Below, in pieces: positions 37,500 through 51,102 of a stretch of DNA of 64,000 bases. The position numbers were made by a program, and so were the translations under genes. Within the stretch, counting starts at the first letter, position 1, and each line of letters begins with the position of its first letter. The notes below the pieces were generated by a model that searched no databases, was not told where the DNA came from, and worked only from the letters and a program-made list of their open reading frames with translations. This stretch comes from Stichopus chloronotus (lineage: Eukaryota; Echinodermata; Holothuroidea; Aspidochirotida; Stichopodidae), in NCBI GenBank assembly GCA_021234535.1, contig CM037843.1, positions 13,601,979 to 13,665,978 on the forward strand, in the 5' to 3' direction.

Positions 37500-40106
37500 T
37501 TTGTTTGTTGGAAGATGGCGTGCTACATAAATAACAACATCATTATCTTGTAGCGCGTTCTACCTGCAACCGAGAAATAAATTCCTAGCGACAAGACCAC
37601 CAAGTAGGGATACATGGTGCTACCACCATCTAAAGTCTAGAATCAACTCACCTGTTTACCGTATTGGTTAGAAGTCAAATGAAAATCTGAAGTGAAGTGA
37701 TTGAGGTGAACGTCTTCATTCGTTTTTGGACATTTTTCCCATAATCAATAGGCCTACCAACTTTTTCCTGAAAAGTTCTGTTTCAAACTTACATCTTTTA
37801 CCAGGACAGGCTATACAATGCCAAGAGCACAGGTCCGGAAGGACTACCAAACAATCCCATCTCAGAGAGCTACTGTTTTTCTTCTTTTTTTTTTTTTTCA
37901 TTGATGTTCATTCTAGCAAACGATAAGTATTCTGTAACAGTACTCCCTGTAACACTGTAACGATACTGTAACACATGATGACCGTCAGTGGTCGCACAGT
38001 GATATGGTGGGGTCTAAAACTGAATGGCTTCAGATTTCGTCGGATGTTAGGTGGAGCAAAAGTGTACAATTGTGAAGTTAACTTTAGGCTAAAAATATCG
38101 TTTTCCTAGTCATAACCTGAAGTTACAATTTCTTGGGCCCAACTTTGGGTAGGACCATATGGCGCCCGTTGCCCTGAACCCCCCCCCCCACCCCTTCCAC
38201 CGGCCCTCCATTAGATGCAGTTTGAACCAGTTACAGGGTCGATGATCATTCGCCACTAATATCAGGCAGGGTTATGACTGAGTATAACGGAAAAGAAGTT
38301 GCAAACTGGACTGAGAGCAGAATCAACTTCTTCTACCCAGCTTAGTTAGCTGCAAAGCAAAATTGGGACAGCACTTCTGCCGACCGGGAACTGAGCCATT
38401 TAATCTGGGATCTTGCCTGTGGGATTCTCATATATGTTCTACATAGACTACGGTTAACAATGTTCTATATTCCATGAGGAATGACCGTCACATAAGATCA
38501 TTTGATGTGATTGGCAGGTGAAACCCTTTCCACCACAGGCTCAGTTCGTTTCTAATGCAAGTGTATCTCAAGTTTACATGATTTTGTAATCATTTGTGAT
38601 TTATAGGAATACCTTAAAGTTCCAGATAACCCTACAGCGTACTTTATTAGATATTTAGAAAAAAAATTCTGTAAGTCTTTGGACTGACAAATTTTACATT
38701 TTCACTGTGAAGATGTGTTGCCTCTGCGCACTGAAAGTGAAACAAAGCATTTGTTTATATCATTTGGTGAAATGATTGTAACGTTCGAAGATGACACCAA
38801 AAACATCAGTTCCTCTGGTAACATTATAGAAGTTTCCATACCCAGTTGGAAAGTCATCGGCCGTAATACCGTTCCGTCACACCTGTGATAATGTTCATTA
38901 CATATTTATGAATTGTTATTTATCATCATATTCCTTCGAAACGTGACCTTTTTTCAGTATCATACATAAGATTGCTCTCTCAATTAGTGACCTATGACTA
39001 TCATAATAATAATCATCATCATTATTATTTCAATTACCATCATCATTATTGTTATCGTTTTATAAATACATATCACACGTGCAAAGGGAATCAGATAAAA
39101 CCATCACAGTGTATAGAATGACATACAAAGTAGTTTCACAAAATAAAGATAACCTTCTTATATAGAGAACATCGCTGACACTGCGAAGAGTGAGTTTTCA
39201 CTCTCATTAAGTGCCAATGACGTCAGCTAAGCCACATCTTGTCTAGCCCAACTGCTCAAGGTTTACGCGTGAGAGACGGATTCGAGCGAATTCCGACCCG
39301 TCTTCAACTACTGGCCATCTGATGAACTGTCACTAAAACAATTGCATAGACTGCAGGCAAACTGTTAAATTAAGGTTCGGATGTTTCTGTCCCAATTCTT
39401 TTGGTTCGTTATAACTTGAAGGATGGCATTAAATCTTTACGTTGTGGATGGCGCATAGGCTTCACAGCGGCGGTGTAACGTCTGTGGCTTAACTCGGACC
39501 CGGGAGACAGGGCCCGGCTACATAAAGAATTTTTATAGGTATGTTGACGGTATATTGTTGTGACACATATTTCAGAATTAAAACATATTCGTCGGCTGGA
39601 AACAATGTGTGATGGCCAATGACATGTTCTAAACCAAGACCCCCCTACATGCACATAAATTCTTAGACATTCATATAGGGGGCGCTTTGAGTCTGGGGTA
39701 TGGGAGTCCCTAGGCCCATCGTTACGCTCCTTATGCCTAGTGAGTCTAGCAACGCACATCCAGGCTGACCAGAATACCAACTTCACAGTTAATGTCATTA
39801 TGCTTCCGAGACATCCGATCAACACATGTTTTCATTGTTTGTAATGTATGCGTGTGTTTATGTGTATACCTTATGTGGCTGTACTGTTTCATTCATTACG
39901 TTTTGATTGTTTCCTGAATGAGTGTCTTCCGAAATAAGCTAACATTGACATTAATATAAATGATGATTACCATACCATAGCAACAGTTACATTTGCATGT
40001 TTTCATGCATGGTGTATCGTAGATACACATGCCCCCTTGGCATTCCGTTTCAATTTCGATATTAACATTAGCTTTAGATAATTTCAGGGAAAGTAAATTT
40101 TTTTCA

Positions 40107-40168
40107 TTTATTCGTTCATTCATTCATTCATTCATTCATTCATTCATTCATTCATTCATACATTCATT
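40107..40168. repeat. (ATTC)n microsatellite
   Basis: About fifteen near-perfect copies of ATTC with a few interruptions. Simple sequence repeat. Confidence 0.95.
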
Positions 40169-41261
40169 AATATTATGGAAACAAAAGATGGAGAGAGTGT
40201 TCAACGAGCTGTTTGTTGAAGAGGCTGGTTGAGATATTTCATGAAACTCATTAAATTGTCCTAAACCTGTCACGTTTCCTTCACATACTAATGACAAATG
40301 GTCAAACTAACTAAGAGGATCCCCATGTGTCACATACAAAGGAACACTAATGAGTGAGTAATTAACGATTCAACCCGGTTTTTGAAAATTTGTTGTGACC
40401 AGACACTTTTCACGTTAGTACTAATATAGGCACACAACCAGTGCATGTCAGGGTCAAAAATTCAAACATGTTCATAGATTTTCGTAACTATTGGACTTGA
40501 AACTTGACTAATTATGCTAGTTATAAGTATTGTCATGTGTCTGTACTCTTCATAAACCTCACAAACTTATCGATTCCAACTCAATCTAATAGTCACAATT
40601 GTTTTGTTTTCTTTTTTTGAGGGGGTTGGCTGGAGGGGGAATCTGATACCATACCAAAATATATTTCAGAGAAAAATTGATTAATCAGTCAAGCAATGAG
40701 GATAGGTAATGAAACAATGAGAAAAACCTTGTTTTAAAGTTTACATTTAAATGATTACATTGAAAGATTACATTAAAATGAAAAAAGACACACAGGCACA
40801 GATAAAGTACACACATATTAGGTTAAGTTGATTGCCACCAATTGGAACCAAACTCAAGAAACTTCCGGCCACAAGAATTAAATTAATGACCATGTTTAAC
40901 TTTATGGAATAGTCAATTATTCAATGGAGTTGAATTTCTCGGATTTGTCTTTCCATTGAGAAGACCTTTCAATTAAAATGTAAGAGAGACGTTGGCAGGG
41001 ATTTCAAGGCATCTCCCCCCCCCCCCCCTCACACCTCTCGATGTTTACCATACATGCTCCATTGCTTATATTGTTGCTTTCGTACAAAAGGGGTGACACG
41101 ATACGATTTGACCATTTTATCATGTAGTCTTTTTTTCTCCTCACACGATGCCAGACCATTTGCATAGATGCGAACTTCCGTCACGAGACGAGGCCGTAAT
41201 TTCTGTTATTATCATGTAAACTTTACCAACTCGTTCCCTTTTTATTTCTCATGATTTCAAG

Positions 41262-41556
41262 ACCGTCCGAGTGGTCTTGTCTTTCCGTCCTGGAGATTGT
41301 ACAGTCTCCAGCTAACGACCGTTTAAATGAGGTATTAAAACAAGTATCAACTTTCTCTCTCGGAATGCCTGACGACTGGAAGAATTATTACTCACAAATC
41401 ACAGCCTTTCATCATCAGCTGTTATGGTTCCTTTTTGGCCTTTTTGGCGGTCCAGAATCGTCGATGATCCCAATTAACAAAGACGAAGCAGTCGACATAG
41501 TTAAACAAAAACAAAGAAAAAGCGATAATGAAATGTCCTCCAGAACAATAACTTGA
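41262..41556 (+). CDS. Possible terminal exon of an unidentified protein
   Basis: An open segment of about 97 codons ending at TGA (41554-41556), preceded by an acceptor-like TTTCTCATGATTTCAAG. The product looks like real protein: a mixed polar part (RLNEVLKQVSTFSLGMPDDW), a hydrophobic stretch (LLWFLFGLFGG), then a Lys/Glu-rich charged tail. An ATG at 41251-41253 is in frame, so it could also be a short single-exon ORF. Codon use resembles a coding region, without the simple-repeat bias of other nearby frames. I recognise no domain and found no upstream exon on this strand. It could equally be a chance frame. Confidence 0.3.
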
Positions 41557-42907
41557 TTTATGACAGTTATGACGATGAAAATACACACACACACAGAGAG
41601 AGACACATACCTTCAGACAAACAATAACAATTTCAGCCTTCATATAGTGTCAATGACCAGAAATAATTCTGGCTAATTACGATGGAATAGAACCGTGTGT
41701 GAATTTAGATGATTCCGGTCCTTGCATCGAGTTTATATCGCCGTATTCATTTCTCAGCTGGCACGCCGATTCCCTGGGGATGATCCACCGATCCGTGCTG
41801 GGATAACTCAAGCGTCAATTTGTTACGGCGCGTGCCAGACATATTTGGCACGCCATCTGGAGCAGGGGGCCCCGGAGAGATGTGATGAGAAACAGGTTTA
41901 AACTTGGCGACTATATACCAGGTGACGCCTTATACATTTCATCCCAAGCTCTCTCTACTGTTACAAATCGGAATAAACGTTGCCCTGTAATTTATAATAT
42001 TGTATCGAGGGTCATATTATAAGTACGTACCCGGTATATATATTTAAATGTGTATACGATACGTAGGCTACATGAGCTTGGACAGTTGGTCGCTAATGTC
42101 TGTCTTTTAATCTGCAGTCAGGGATATAGCGTGATTACCCAGATAATTACCCGGCATTCATCAACATTAATAGCCGGTAATTCGAATCGTTGCAGAAAAG
42201 TGTAGCAGGAGTGAAACGATAATTGATTAGGCATGGAGATATGTGGACACCTTGGCTTCATGATGTGAACTCCTGACAGGCGGGCTCGGATGTGGCGAAC
42301 ATTAAACTTGAAAGGAAAACAGATTACCTGCAACGGAACCCATTTATGACAGTGGCAAGTTTGAGGTTATGACGTCACACATTGAGTTCTGTATGATTCA
42401 GTATCCGACTTAAAGTATCTTACTTAAATTATTGTTGTGTTGATTTATATCAACAGTATCGATCAATGATTAATAATTATATCTCGAGCCTGGTGATGAT
42501 CTTTGTTTCACGAAAGAAAAACGCTTGCCACTCCGTTCTCTTGCCAGTTGCATCTCTAAGTCCTCTTATTCCTTAGCTTCACAGGCGTATAGCTATAGGT
42601 TTAGTGGGAGGGTGTGTGTGTGTGTGTTGTGGGGGAGGGGGGAGGGTCAAAGTTGACCCATCGTCCTCATTTTTCTTTCCAAAAAATATGTTGCGCAAAC
42701 ATACATCTTTATAATGCATATGCCTATATGATAGAGCATGGTATGCTTGCATGCCCCACCAACTTCCCATTCCCCCCTAATCTCGCCTATTTTCTCCTTC
42801 ACTTTTTCAACATCGCCCTCCTAGCCAGACACATTTCTGTGACGGCGGGAGAGGGGGTGGTGGTGAAGCTAGTGGCAACGGTCGAGCTAGGTTAATTCCT
42901 ATTTTAA

Positions 42908-43740
42908 ATGTTATTAGAGACATCTAAATTTAATTCGAGATATCTGAAATTGAATTACAGATATTTAGAATTGAATTTCAGATATCTGAAGCCGAATTTT
43001 AGATTTTTGAAATTGAATTTTAAATATCTGAGATTTCAATTCCAGATATCTGAAATTCATATTCATAACCTACGAGAAAACGCCACAATGGAAACTGCAT
43101 AATTATAATTATGTATGATGTACTGTAAGTATTGTATGCGTACACCGTACAATACTGGGCCTATACAAAGTCGCACCGATTCTATCCTGCACAAAACAGT
43201 TGAATGTACTGTACCCAAGGACTAGGCTTAGGCAACCTAACAGCAAGATGTTAACGGATAATTATTATAATAATGTGATCTATAGTTGACCTATCACAAT
43301 TGACCGACGGTATACATACATAAATTAAACATGGTATGAACTGCTTTGCAGATGACTCTAATTCAATGTCAGATATCTTAAATTTGATTAGATATATCTA
43401 AAATCCAATTCGAAATATGTGGCATTCAGGTCGGGATATCTGAATTATAATTTAAGATATCAGAAATTGAATTTTAGATATCTAAAATTGAATTTTAGAT
43501 ATCTGAAATTGAATTTTAGATATCTGAAATTGAATTGTAGATATTTGAAATTGAATTGTAGATATCTGAAATTGAATTTTAGATCTATCTGAAACTGCAT
43601 TAGAGATTTCTGAACTTGATTTTGATACCTGAAATTGAATTTTAGACATCTGAAATCAAATTTTGTTCACCTAAAATCCTTTGGTATTTAATATTATATG
43701 AAATTAATTAGAGATATCTGAAATTCTTGATTTAATGTTA
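42908..43740. repeat. 21-bp GATATC satellite in two blocks
   Basis: Head-to-tail, diverged copies of TTAGATATCTGAAATTGAAT in blocks at about 42915-43070 and 43370-43735, separated by about 300 bases of unrelated A+T-rich sequence. Units are 20-21 bases and contain the palindromes GATATC and AATT. The best-kept run is 43450-43590. An open frame of repeating 7-residue pattern (Y/F-L-K-L-N-F-R) across the first block is a product of the repeat and not a gene. Confidence 0.9.
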
Positions 43741-44016
43741 AAATGGCTTTCCATACGGATTCACTAACATACATCGACAACTTGCACTAAGCCAGTGAAT
43801 GTTGTCATGGCACTTACGCAAACCTTTCGTCTCAAATAGGCCTACATGACACGGCGCCTCTACCAGATTAATATTCAACTCTATTCGGGGTAAAGTTTCG
43901 ACAATGACCGCCGTTTGAGCATTTCTATCCAAAACAGGTCGATTCAATCATTGCCTATTTAGTGTCAACGAAAGAAACTGAACTAGCTGGAAGGGAGAAA
44001 ACGCAGTTGTAATTTG

Positions 44017-44040
44017 TAGGGTTCCTATATAGGAACCCTA
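44017..44040. repeat. Perfect 24-bp palindrome
   Basis: TAGGGTTCCTAT followed directly by its exact reverse complement, with no spacer. It may be a fold-back element footprint or a binding site for a symmetrical protein; nothing else in the flanks identifies it. Confidence 0.8.
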
Positions 44041-47000
44041 AAGTAATTTGGTGAAAACTGGCACTGGTAATACATTCGAGTTGGTTCGGGGGGGGGGGGG
44101 GCAGTGACTGTAGGGTAGGTCGGTAGCTCCGCCACTGTTAGTAACCTCAATTTATTTCAGAACAACGGTGTTTTTCGGAACTCTGACTTAGCTGCCTGCA
44201 GTTTCAAAATCAGCAAGTTGTTGCTGAACGATAGACGGTACTAAAAAAAAGCCACCAATTTCTTTGTTCAAGATAGTTAGCACTTCCCTTATTAAAACAC
44301 AAAGGAACAACACCCCAAGAAGCGCATTTTTTCACTTCTATAATTTGGGGTAGAGAAAATAAGAAAAAAATATCAAATTCAATCCTTCATTCCTAGATTA
44401 AGCAGAAGGCGGAAGTGAATGAGAGTGGTGCAATGTCAAAGCAGTCAACATACTGTTGCCATGGCGCGTTAAATGCTATATCCATGAAAATACCATACGG
44501 ATGGATCTTGCAGTAGTAAAAAAAGCTGTCTGGTATACACTAATTATCTATTTGCTCAATCAACGTAAACTTCAAACAAAAATTCTTACCCTCCCCGATT
44601 GTAAAAACAAACAGAGAGAAAACTTGAAACACCATCAGGGATAGTTGGTTGAGTCACGAACTCGAAACGACGGCGACCATAAAATCTCTGGAAAACTTAG
44701 CAAGAATAAAAAAACATTCCTTTGTGACAGCTGTAATTTATTTGGTCACTTAAAGGAATTTTAATTAGTGATGATAGCGAAGGAATAAAGAACAATTAAT
44801 CATCGTGGAAAAAAAAGGAAACTTTAATTTCTCTTGGGTGACCAATTTATGTTACAGTGGGATTGAGCAGGACATATATTTTTTTGTTCCTTTTTCGTAA
44901 GAACTTCTTGGTGGGATAGTTTCGCTTGCATGAAATGGTTAGAGGAAGTTAAGAAATTTTATCTTTTGCTTGCACAATCCAACCTGACATATGTATTTAT
45001 CGGTGATACAGGCGACTATTTAACTGAGCTCTCATTGATTCGCATCTCTGGAGGGTACAAGTGCATTCTTGTACTCCATTAGCCATTGAATGACAGTTGT
45101 CGAATTAGTGTAGTCCAGCCGAACATAAGTGGAGTGTCGAAAGGTTACCTGAGCTATTCCTTTGCCTGACTCTTTAAACGAAGCTCTTTGTTTCGCCATG
45201 TGAGTGCCCCGTTGCCGTGACTACCAGGTATCTTCGGCGCGCCAGGAATGACGCGTGTAAATAATTGGACGCCCAACGAAGGAGGGCCAAGCGAGGGCGC
45301 GTGGGACGGGGTAAAGAAGAGGCAAGGAAGTTGCGGGGGCAAAATGGAGGAGGTAACCAGAGACTGCGAGAGATAACAAAGGTAACGAAGGCCCTTCTTG
45401 ATGAATTACATAAGACGATATCGAGAACAGAAAGACGATATGGGAAAGGAGACGGGAAGCTTGATGAGATAGTCATTAAGAATTGAACAGGTGCATATAA
45501 ACTTGTATTTGCAATGCATCGAGAGGAATAAAGTTGGCAGTATTCTTTATGGCTGACGTTGGATCATAAATCGTGCAATTACCAGGCTATATAAGTGCTA
45601 ATAATTTTAGATTCGGTGGATGTAGAGTGGGTGGGTATCGGCAGTATATTAGCGTTGAGATCGAACTATTGTGAGCCAATGACTTTGAGGAGCGTATTCG
45701 GTAAAGCTGAATATTGAATGTTCCTTAATTTCTGACAGTTCGAAACAAAGTCACGATTTCAAATACATTTTATTAAGTCTCTCAGTTTAAAGTTGTCTGA
45801 TTTTTTTTATGACGTCATACTTTTAGCTCTTCTCCCACGGAGTTTGGAAACACTGAAGTGGTGGAAAACTATGAAAGTATGCGTTATATACATCGTGACA
45901 CAATCATGAGTGGTGTACATTGGTTAGCGCGTCATATGTGACGAGCATTGGATTACATGTTTTATCTGCTTCTTTCAGTACGACGGTTATACTTGGCCTA
46001 TCCCTCTGGGAGAGGCAGGCATAAATCAACACATTAAGAGTTAAGTTAGACTGTTTAACAGTCGAAGCAAGCCCCAATGCAGCCTCCAAGACCAACGTTA
46101 AGCCCCATTGTGGAATGAAAGAAGAATTACCAGTTCCTATCCCAGGCCTCTTGGCATTTTCCCGAGATTACAGTTCGGAAATGATTTCTGTTTTTCTTAT
46201 CACAGTGTTGTGTATGGTGCACATGATGAATGCACGTAAGAGTGTACGATATGTGACGGAAACGAACGACCCCTTGTTTAAAACCACGTCAGAAATATAC
46301 ATATTTATTGCCCCCTGTCGAAAGGGTACATTCACGAGGAAAGATAAGAACAATTCATAAAGATTTCCTCTTTTTTTTTTTTTTGACACAGTTGTGTAGG
46401 TCTTATGTTCCAGCATTTTGTCTCCGGTTGAAGGGCCTTGCTCATTACAATAAACAATCGGAATGCATTTATCAAGAGGCCATGTGTTACATTTATTATC
46501 TTTTTAATACCTCCGGGTGAAACATTGAGAAGAAAAATGTTATGGCTCTGTTCATAAACAAAATTCTAGCGCTGCCTAGTGTCAAATCTTGGTATTTTAA
46601 ATCCGGCATGATAAAGAATACCTTAAACGTTGATGTAAAGCAAGAAATATAACAAAAAAAGAGGGAAAAAAAAAACAGTTACCATTCAGGGTGCATTATA
46701 ATGTTCGCCGAATGAGCAAGGCCTGCCACAGTGAGGAGTTTTTGAGAAACAGAAAGGTAATTCATAGGTGACGGAACGGGGGGGGGGGGGGAACCAGGTC
46801 CCCAATATTTTTTTCTTGACGGGGGTCCTGCTCCCCAATGAAATAAATGACTTGAAATGAAAATAGTCACATTTCTGACATTTCATTTAGATAGGTCAGC
46901 TAGGTGACCTGAAATTATATTATTTTTCCTATTATTTCGAAAATGATCAAGCGTTTCTTATAATAATAAACCTGCTGAATTGTATCATCACCATTCCACC

Positions 47001-47939
47001 ATACGTGCTTAAGTACTGCCCATACCACACAAAGTCAACCATGTGGTAGGTATGTCACATTACGTTATCAAAATGGTTACCACTCCCCGCCGATTTCGAC
47101 GTGCAAGCCTAAGTTTGTTCAAATATGCAATCTTTAGCTATAGCATCAAAACGTAGTCCTCACTTGCAGGTCGCTTGCTGGTCGTGCCAGGTAAGTCGCA
47201 CGAAACTTCTGAAAATTTGTAACTCAGATATGAAGGACGTTATCGGATCGAAATCAGTGAAGAAAGCAATCTCGTTCTGTGGAAGACTTTTCCTTTCATG
47301 TTGCTTGCGAGAAAAAAAAAGAGAAGTTTTTGAGATCAAAAAGTGTTTGAACTAAAAATAACTAACACTATTTAATAAATAACAACTAAAGATATCTCCC
47401 TATAGAATTTGCGGCTTTCCAAGAAATATTTTAAATGTATGGAGAGCGCTAAACTAGGCTGTAAACGAACGAGAGTAACTGTACACATGTAATTTGAGTC
47501 ACTGCAGCAATTTCACAATTGCATTTATTTCGCATCTCATTCAATACACTTCATCAACAATATCATAATCCATATTTGACACACTTATCCTTTGTTTAAA
47601 CCTTTAGGCATATTCTTTCATATCAAGATTTGCACCATTCGATACTTTAGCAAATGAATATGTATGTGTTACATTTACATAACACAGAGAGTGGGAATTA
47701 ATAAGTTTGTTCCCACATATGCTTCCAAAATTATTTATATGGTTTCCATCACATGGTTCTTCATACAAAGGAATATCAATTTGAACCTTTACAGAACTTC
47801 GTTAACTTATGAAAACTGTTTTATTCATACTTATGTTGTTGACTTAAAAAAAAAAGAAATATATTAAACGAAATAACAATAAAAGGTCAAGACAGTATCA
47901 ACAGGAAGAATTTTTCTAAGATGAAAGTCAACCGACACA

Positions 47940-48385
47940 ACCCACCACCAGAATCCACCACCGGAGCCCCTCACCAGAGTCCACCACCACAACTCACCGC
48001 CACAGCCCACCACCACAGCTCCAACACTACAGCCCACCATTACAGCCCACCACCGCAGTCCCACCACAGTCCACGACCACAGGCCACTACCACAGCCCAA
48101 AACCACATCTCACCACCACAGCCCCACCACAGTCAACTATCACATCCCACCACCACACTCCAGCAACACAGCCCACTACAACAGTCCACCACCACAGCCC
48201 ACCACCACAGCCCACCACCACAGTCCACCACCACAGCCCACCACCACAGCCCACCACCACAGCCCACCACCACAGCCCACAACCACAGCCCACCACCACA
48301 GGCCAATACCACAGTCCACCAACACAGCCCAACACTACAGCCCACCACCACAGTCCACCAACACAGTCCCATCACCACAAGCCAC
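47940..48385. repeat. 15-bp (CAGCCCACCACCACA)n minisatellite
   Basis: About 445 bases built from 12- to 15-base variants of CAGCCCACCACCACA, most regular at 48180-48300. One frame is open on the plus strand (Pro/Thr/His/Ser-rich) and two on the minus strand (Trp/Gly/Val-rich), as expected for a stop-free repeat. No splice sites or flanking coding sequence support a gene. Confidence 0.9.
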
Positions 48386-49894
48386 TGCTAGTGATATCAT
48401 AGTGATATCGTCAATGGCACAGATATCGATACTAACGTAATATGGTTTTCCACGAAGCCCTTAAACGAAACATCTGTAAGTTTTGCGGATGAAAGCTTAA
48501 ATCCATTAAGCGGAGAAGTTTTGGCTTGTTAATGAAAGGAGTCCCTGGCATGATAAAATCATCTGACTCTCTGACACACCATCCTCATTCTTTCATTCTG
48601 ACTCGATTACACCACTTTAAAATAATTGAGACAAGTGGGTTTTAAATGCAATAGCCTATATCCAGATAACAGATAATAAATGACGCTTCAAGGACTCTGC
48701 TCATCTGGAGTTGATGCAAAACATACCACAAAAACCTACATTTATAAAGTTATGAGTTACACAGTTACACCAAGCAGTACATATGTGTGAGATGTGGCTC
48801 ACTTGACGATTTATGTGACACGTCACGTGATTGATTTCCTTGACAAAAAAAAAAAAAATACATGCACAGTGATACACAACGCATTGATGAATTAATTATG
48901 CAGAGCTTGATCTCCTAACCGGTGGATATTTTGTCTGGATTCTTAAATCACCTGTGGAGAATTCTCATAAAACAGATGTTAAGCTCCATCTGCCCAGGCC
49001 CTTAGACAGATCAGATACCTGGGGTGGACCAAAATGGAAATGAGAGGGTAGATGGGAGGTTAGGTGAGTTCCCCGAGATTGCCGGGACATATAACATGTT
49101 ATAATGTTAATATTTTTCAAACCAAACGTCCAAGGCGACGAACTTCAAGGTGACGTTGTCCCCCGTCGTGGCTTAAGGGGGTATATCTGTGTACCTTCAA
49201 GCCCAATCCTCTTATCTACAGTAACGACCTCTACACATGTATGGTTACTTTGGTATGGCATGTATGATTTGTACGACAAACTTATTTGTAACCATCACCT
49301 AATAAGGTTACAGTATAATAAACAATTAACAAACTATACTTCAAACTGGTAGTTTGCTATCATGAAATCACTTAAGGAGGGATGAAACCATGAGATTTGA
49401 CTGAGGGGGCAAGTTTGAATAGATGAAGAGAGAATCACTGAACTTGTAATTCCGATTTAAATATCATTACAAGTTAGAGGAGAATAAACGGCGATGAGGA
49501 AAAAAGGTTAAGTTAAAAAAAAAACAATGACCAATGAAAAACATTGAGGAAATTTCTACCATCAAGCCAGTTTCTATACTGTCTTGCGGATGGTATGTAC
49601 GCTACGTAATTCACTGGCAGGTAGACACAGAACAGTACGAAATGTAAACATCAATGTCACGTTGAAGTACGGGGGAAAACTTTGTCAATCGTGACGTTAA
49701 CATTCACAAATAAAAAAGACACAACTTGTGACAGGGAAACACTATGGCTGTCAGGGAAGCAAAGTGATAGCCATAAAGTGTAGACCGTAGTCTCTCGCTA
49801 CCAGCACGCATGTCAACGATAGTCTGACCACGGACGGAGCTACCACAACTCCATGGTGTCTGACTGAAGTACAAAGACATTTAGGACGCATGAA

Positions 49895-50466
49895 AGCAGG
49901 GGCGTAGATTTCTTTTCAACATTGGGGGGGGGGGGGGGATGACGTGTGCACGCGAAGCGTGCACGGCGAGGGCGAGGGCGAAGCGCGAAGCCCCTAAAGA
50001 GTGGGGTCCTGGGGCGAAGCCCCGGTGGGGGTGCAGGGGACGAAGCCCCCGGAAGCTCCTGGGTTTTAACGCCTCAGAGGCCCCAGGAAGACTGCTTTAA
50101 GGGGTAAAATACAGAGGTAATGTAGGGTATTGACATGATTGTACGCTTAGGAAAGGCTCTTTTGAGCACAAAACTCTTTATCAAGTTGCACTAGAGGACT
50201 GAAATTAAACAATTCTAGAGCAACGATGTACCGTTAAGTTTTAAAAGGCAGGCATCAATTCAGGGTTATCCCCGGAAACAAAAATGTGAGTTCGAAGACT
50301 ATTACATGACTTGCAAGTTGGCTGGAGATAACCAGAAAATTTTCAACACGTATCTGTAGACTGAACATTAGGGGGATGATTACATTGACCATCCCCCCTA
50401 GTCAAATACTGGGAGGAATATGTCCTCCCCATCCCCCCCCCCCCCCCGGGATCTACGCCTATGCCT
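49895..50466. mobile_element. GC-rich element with inverted GGCGTAGATC / poly-G ends
   Basis: The left end is AGGGGCGTAGATTT followed shortly by a run of 15 G. The right end is a C run followed by GGGATCTACGCCTATGCC, the reverse complement. The element is about 570 bases. Its left part is strikingly GC-rich against an A+T-rich background, with a perfect hairpin GTGCACGC-GAA-GCGTGCAC (49944-49962) and repeated GCGAGGGCGA and GCGAAGC..CC motifs. No open reading frame. This is a non-autonomous DNA element of unassigned superfamily. Confidence 0.65.
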
Positions 50467-51102
50467 GAAAGGGATTGTTAGTGCCTTTAGAACACTGCGA
50501 AAGGTGTGGATTCGAGGCTCCAAGTTGAAACTTGAGAAACTTTTTAGTTAAACAATGATATAGATATGTAAAGGTACTGCGATAAACCAGGTCATCAGTT
50601 ATAAAATCACCTAAGCATTACAACAAATCCTCTTACGCGAATAGTTCGTATACAGTTAATAGCGAAAATAGTGAAATTAATTATGTATTTCATATATAGG
50701 TCTATCTATGCCACTCAGTACACGTGCACGAAATTTTCAAGGATGAAATGTTCAAATTGCAATGACTCGTTCAAAGTAAAATGAATAAATAAAAAAATCT
50801 TTGGTTTTACAGCTTACCAGTATAGGCTAATTCTCCCTGCGAATTTCGCGATACCCCAAAACTTTTGGGGTATGGTTACGCTGTACCATCTTGACGAGAA
50901 GTGTTTGTAGAGTGATTTCTCACCTTGAGAGTGAAGTCACAGGTAAATAGCGACTATGCATCATCGGCTATGCAAAGTGAATCACAGAAAGTAAAGATAA
51001 GTATATGTTACTTTAGTAACATTAACTCGCCTTTAGATTTTGGTTTGTCTCTTTTTTTTTCTCGACACATTAATGACTATCTATTGATAGCAATGTTGTG
51101 AG

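Larger units (their letters stand above)
37500..51102. other. Region between RCE1 and the FAM181-like gene
   Basis: About 13.6 kb upstream of RCE1 and downstream of the FAM181-like gene. It contains a TTCA microsatellite, an unassigned possible exon (41262-41556), a 21-bp satellite in two blocks, a perfect 24-bp palindrome (44017-44040), a 15-bp minisatellite and a GC-rich inverted-repeat element. Nearest to RCE1 (37500-38000) there is a T-rich and otherwise plain sequence. I found no other coding sequence or RNA gene. The segment around 45150-45490 is less A+T-rich and open in several frames, but no protein is recognised. Confidence 0.5.

Noticed and set aside
39409..39825. 138-codon minus-strand frame
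   Set aside because: No recognised domain, irregular composition, several Cys and basic residues typical of non-coding translation, no splice sites supporting it.
42908..43102. Short frame with 7-residue repeats
   Set aside because: Translation of the 21-bp satellite.
45154..45486. Overlapping frames on both strands in a less A+T-rich stretch
   Set aside because: Open in three frames at once because of its composition; no domain recognised.
47864..48391. 156-codon Pro/Thr/His-rich frame and Trp/Gly-rich minus frames
   Set aside because: Products of a 15-bp minisatellite, open on both strands, with no flanking coding sequence.
50500..50525. GGATTCGAGGCTCC resembling a tRNA B box
   Set aside because: No A box at the right distance and no cloverleaf.
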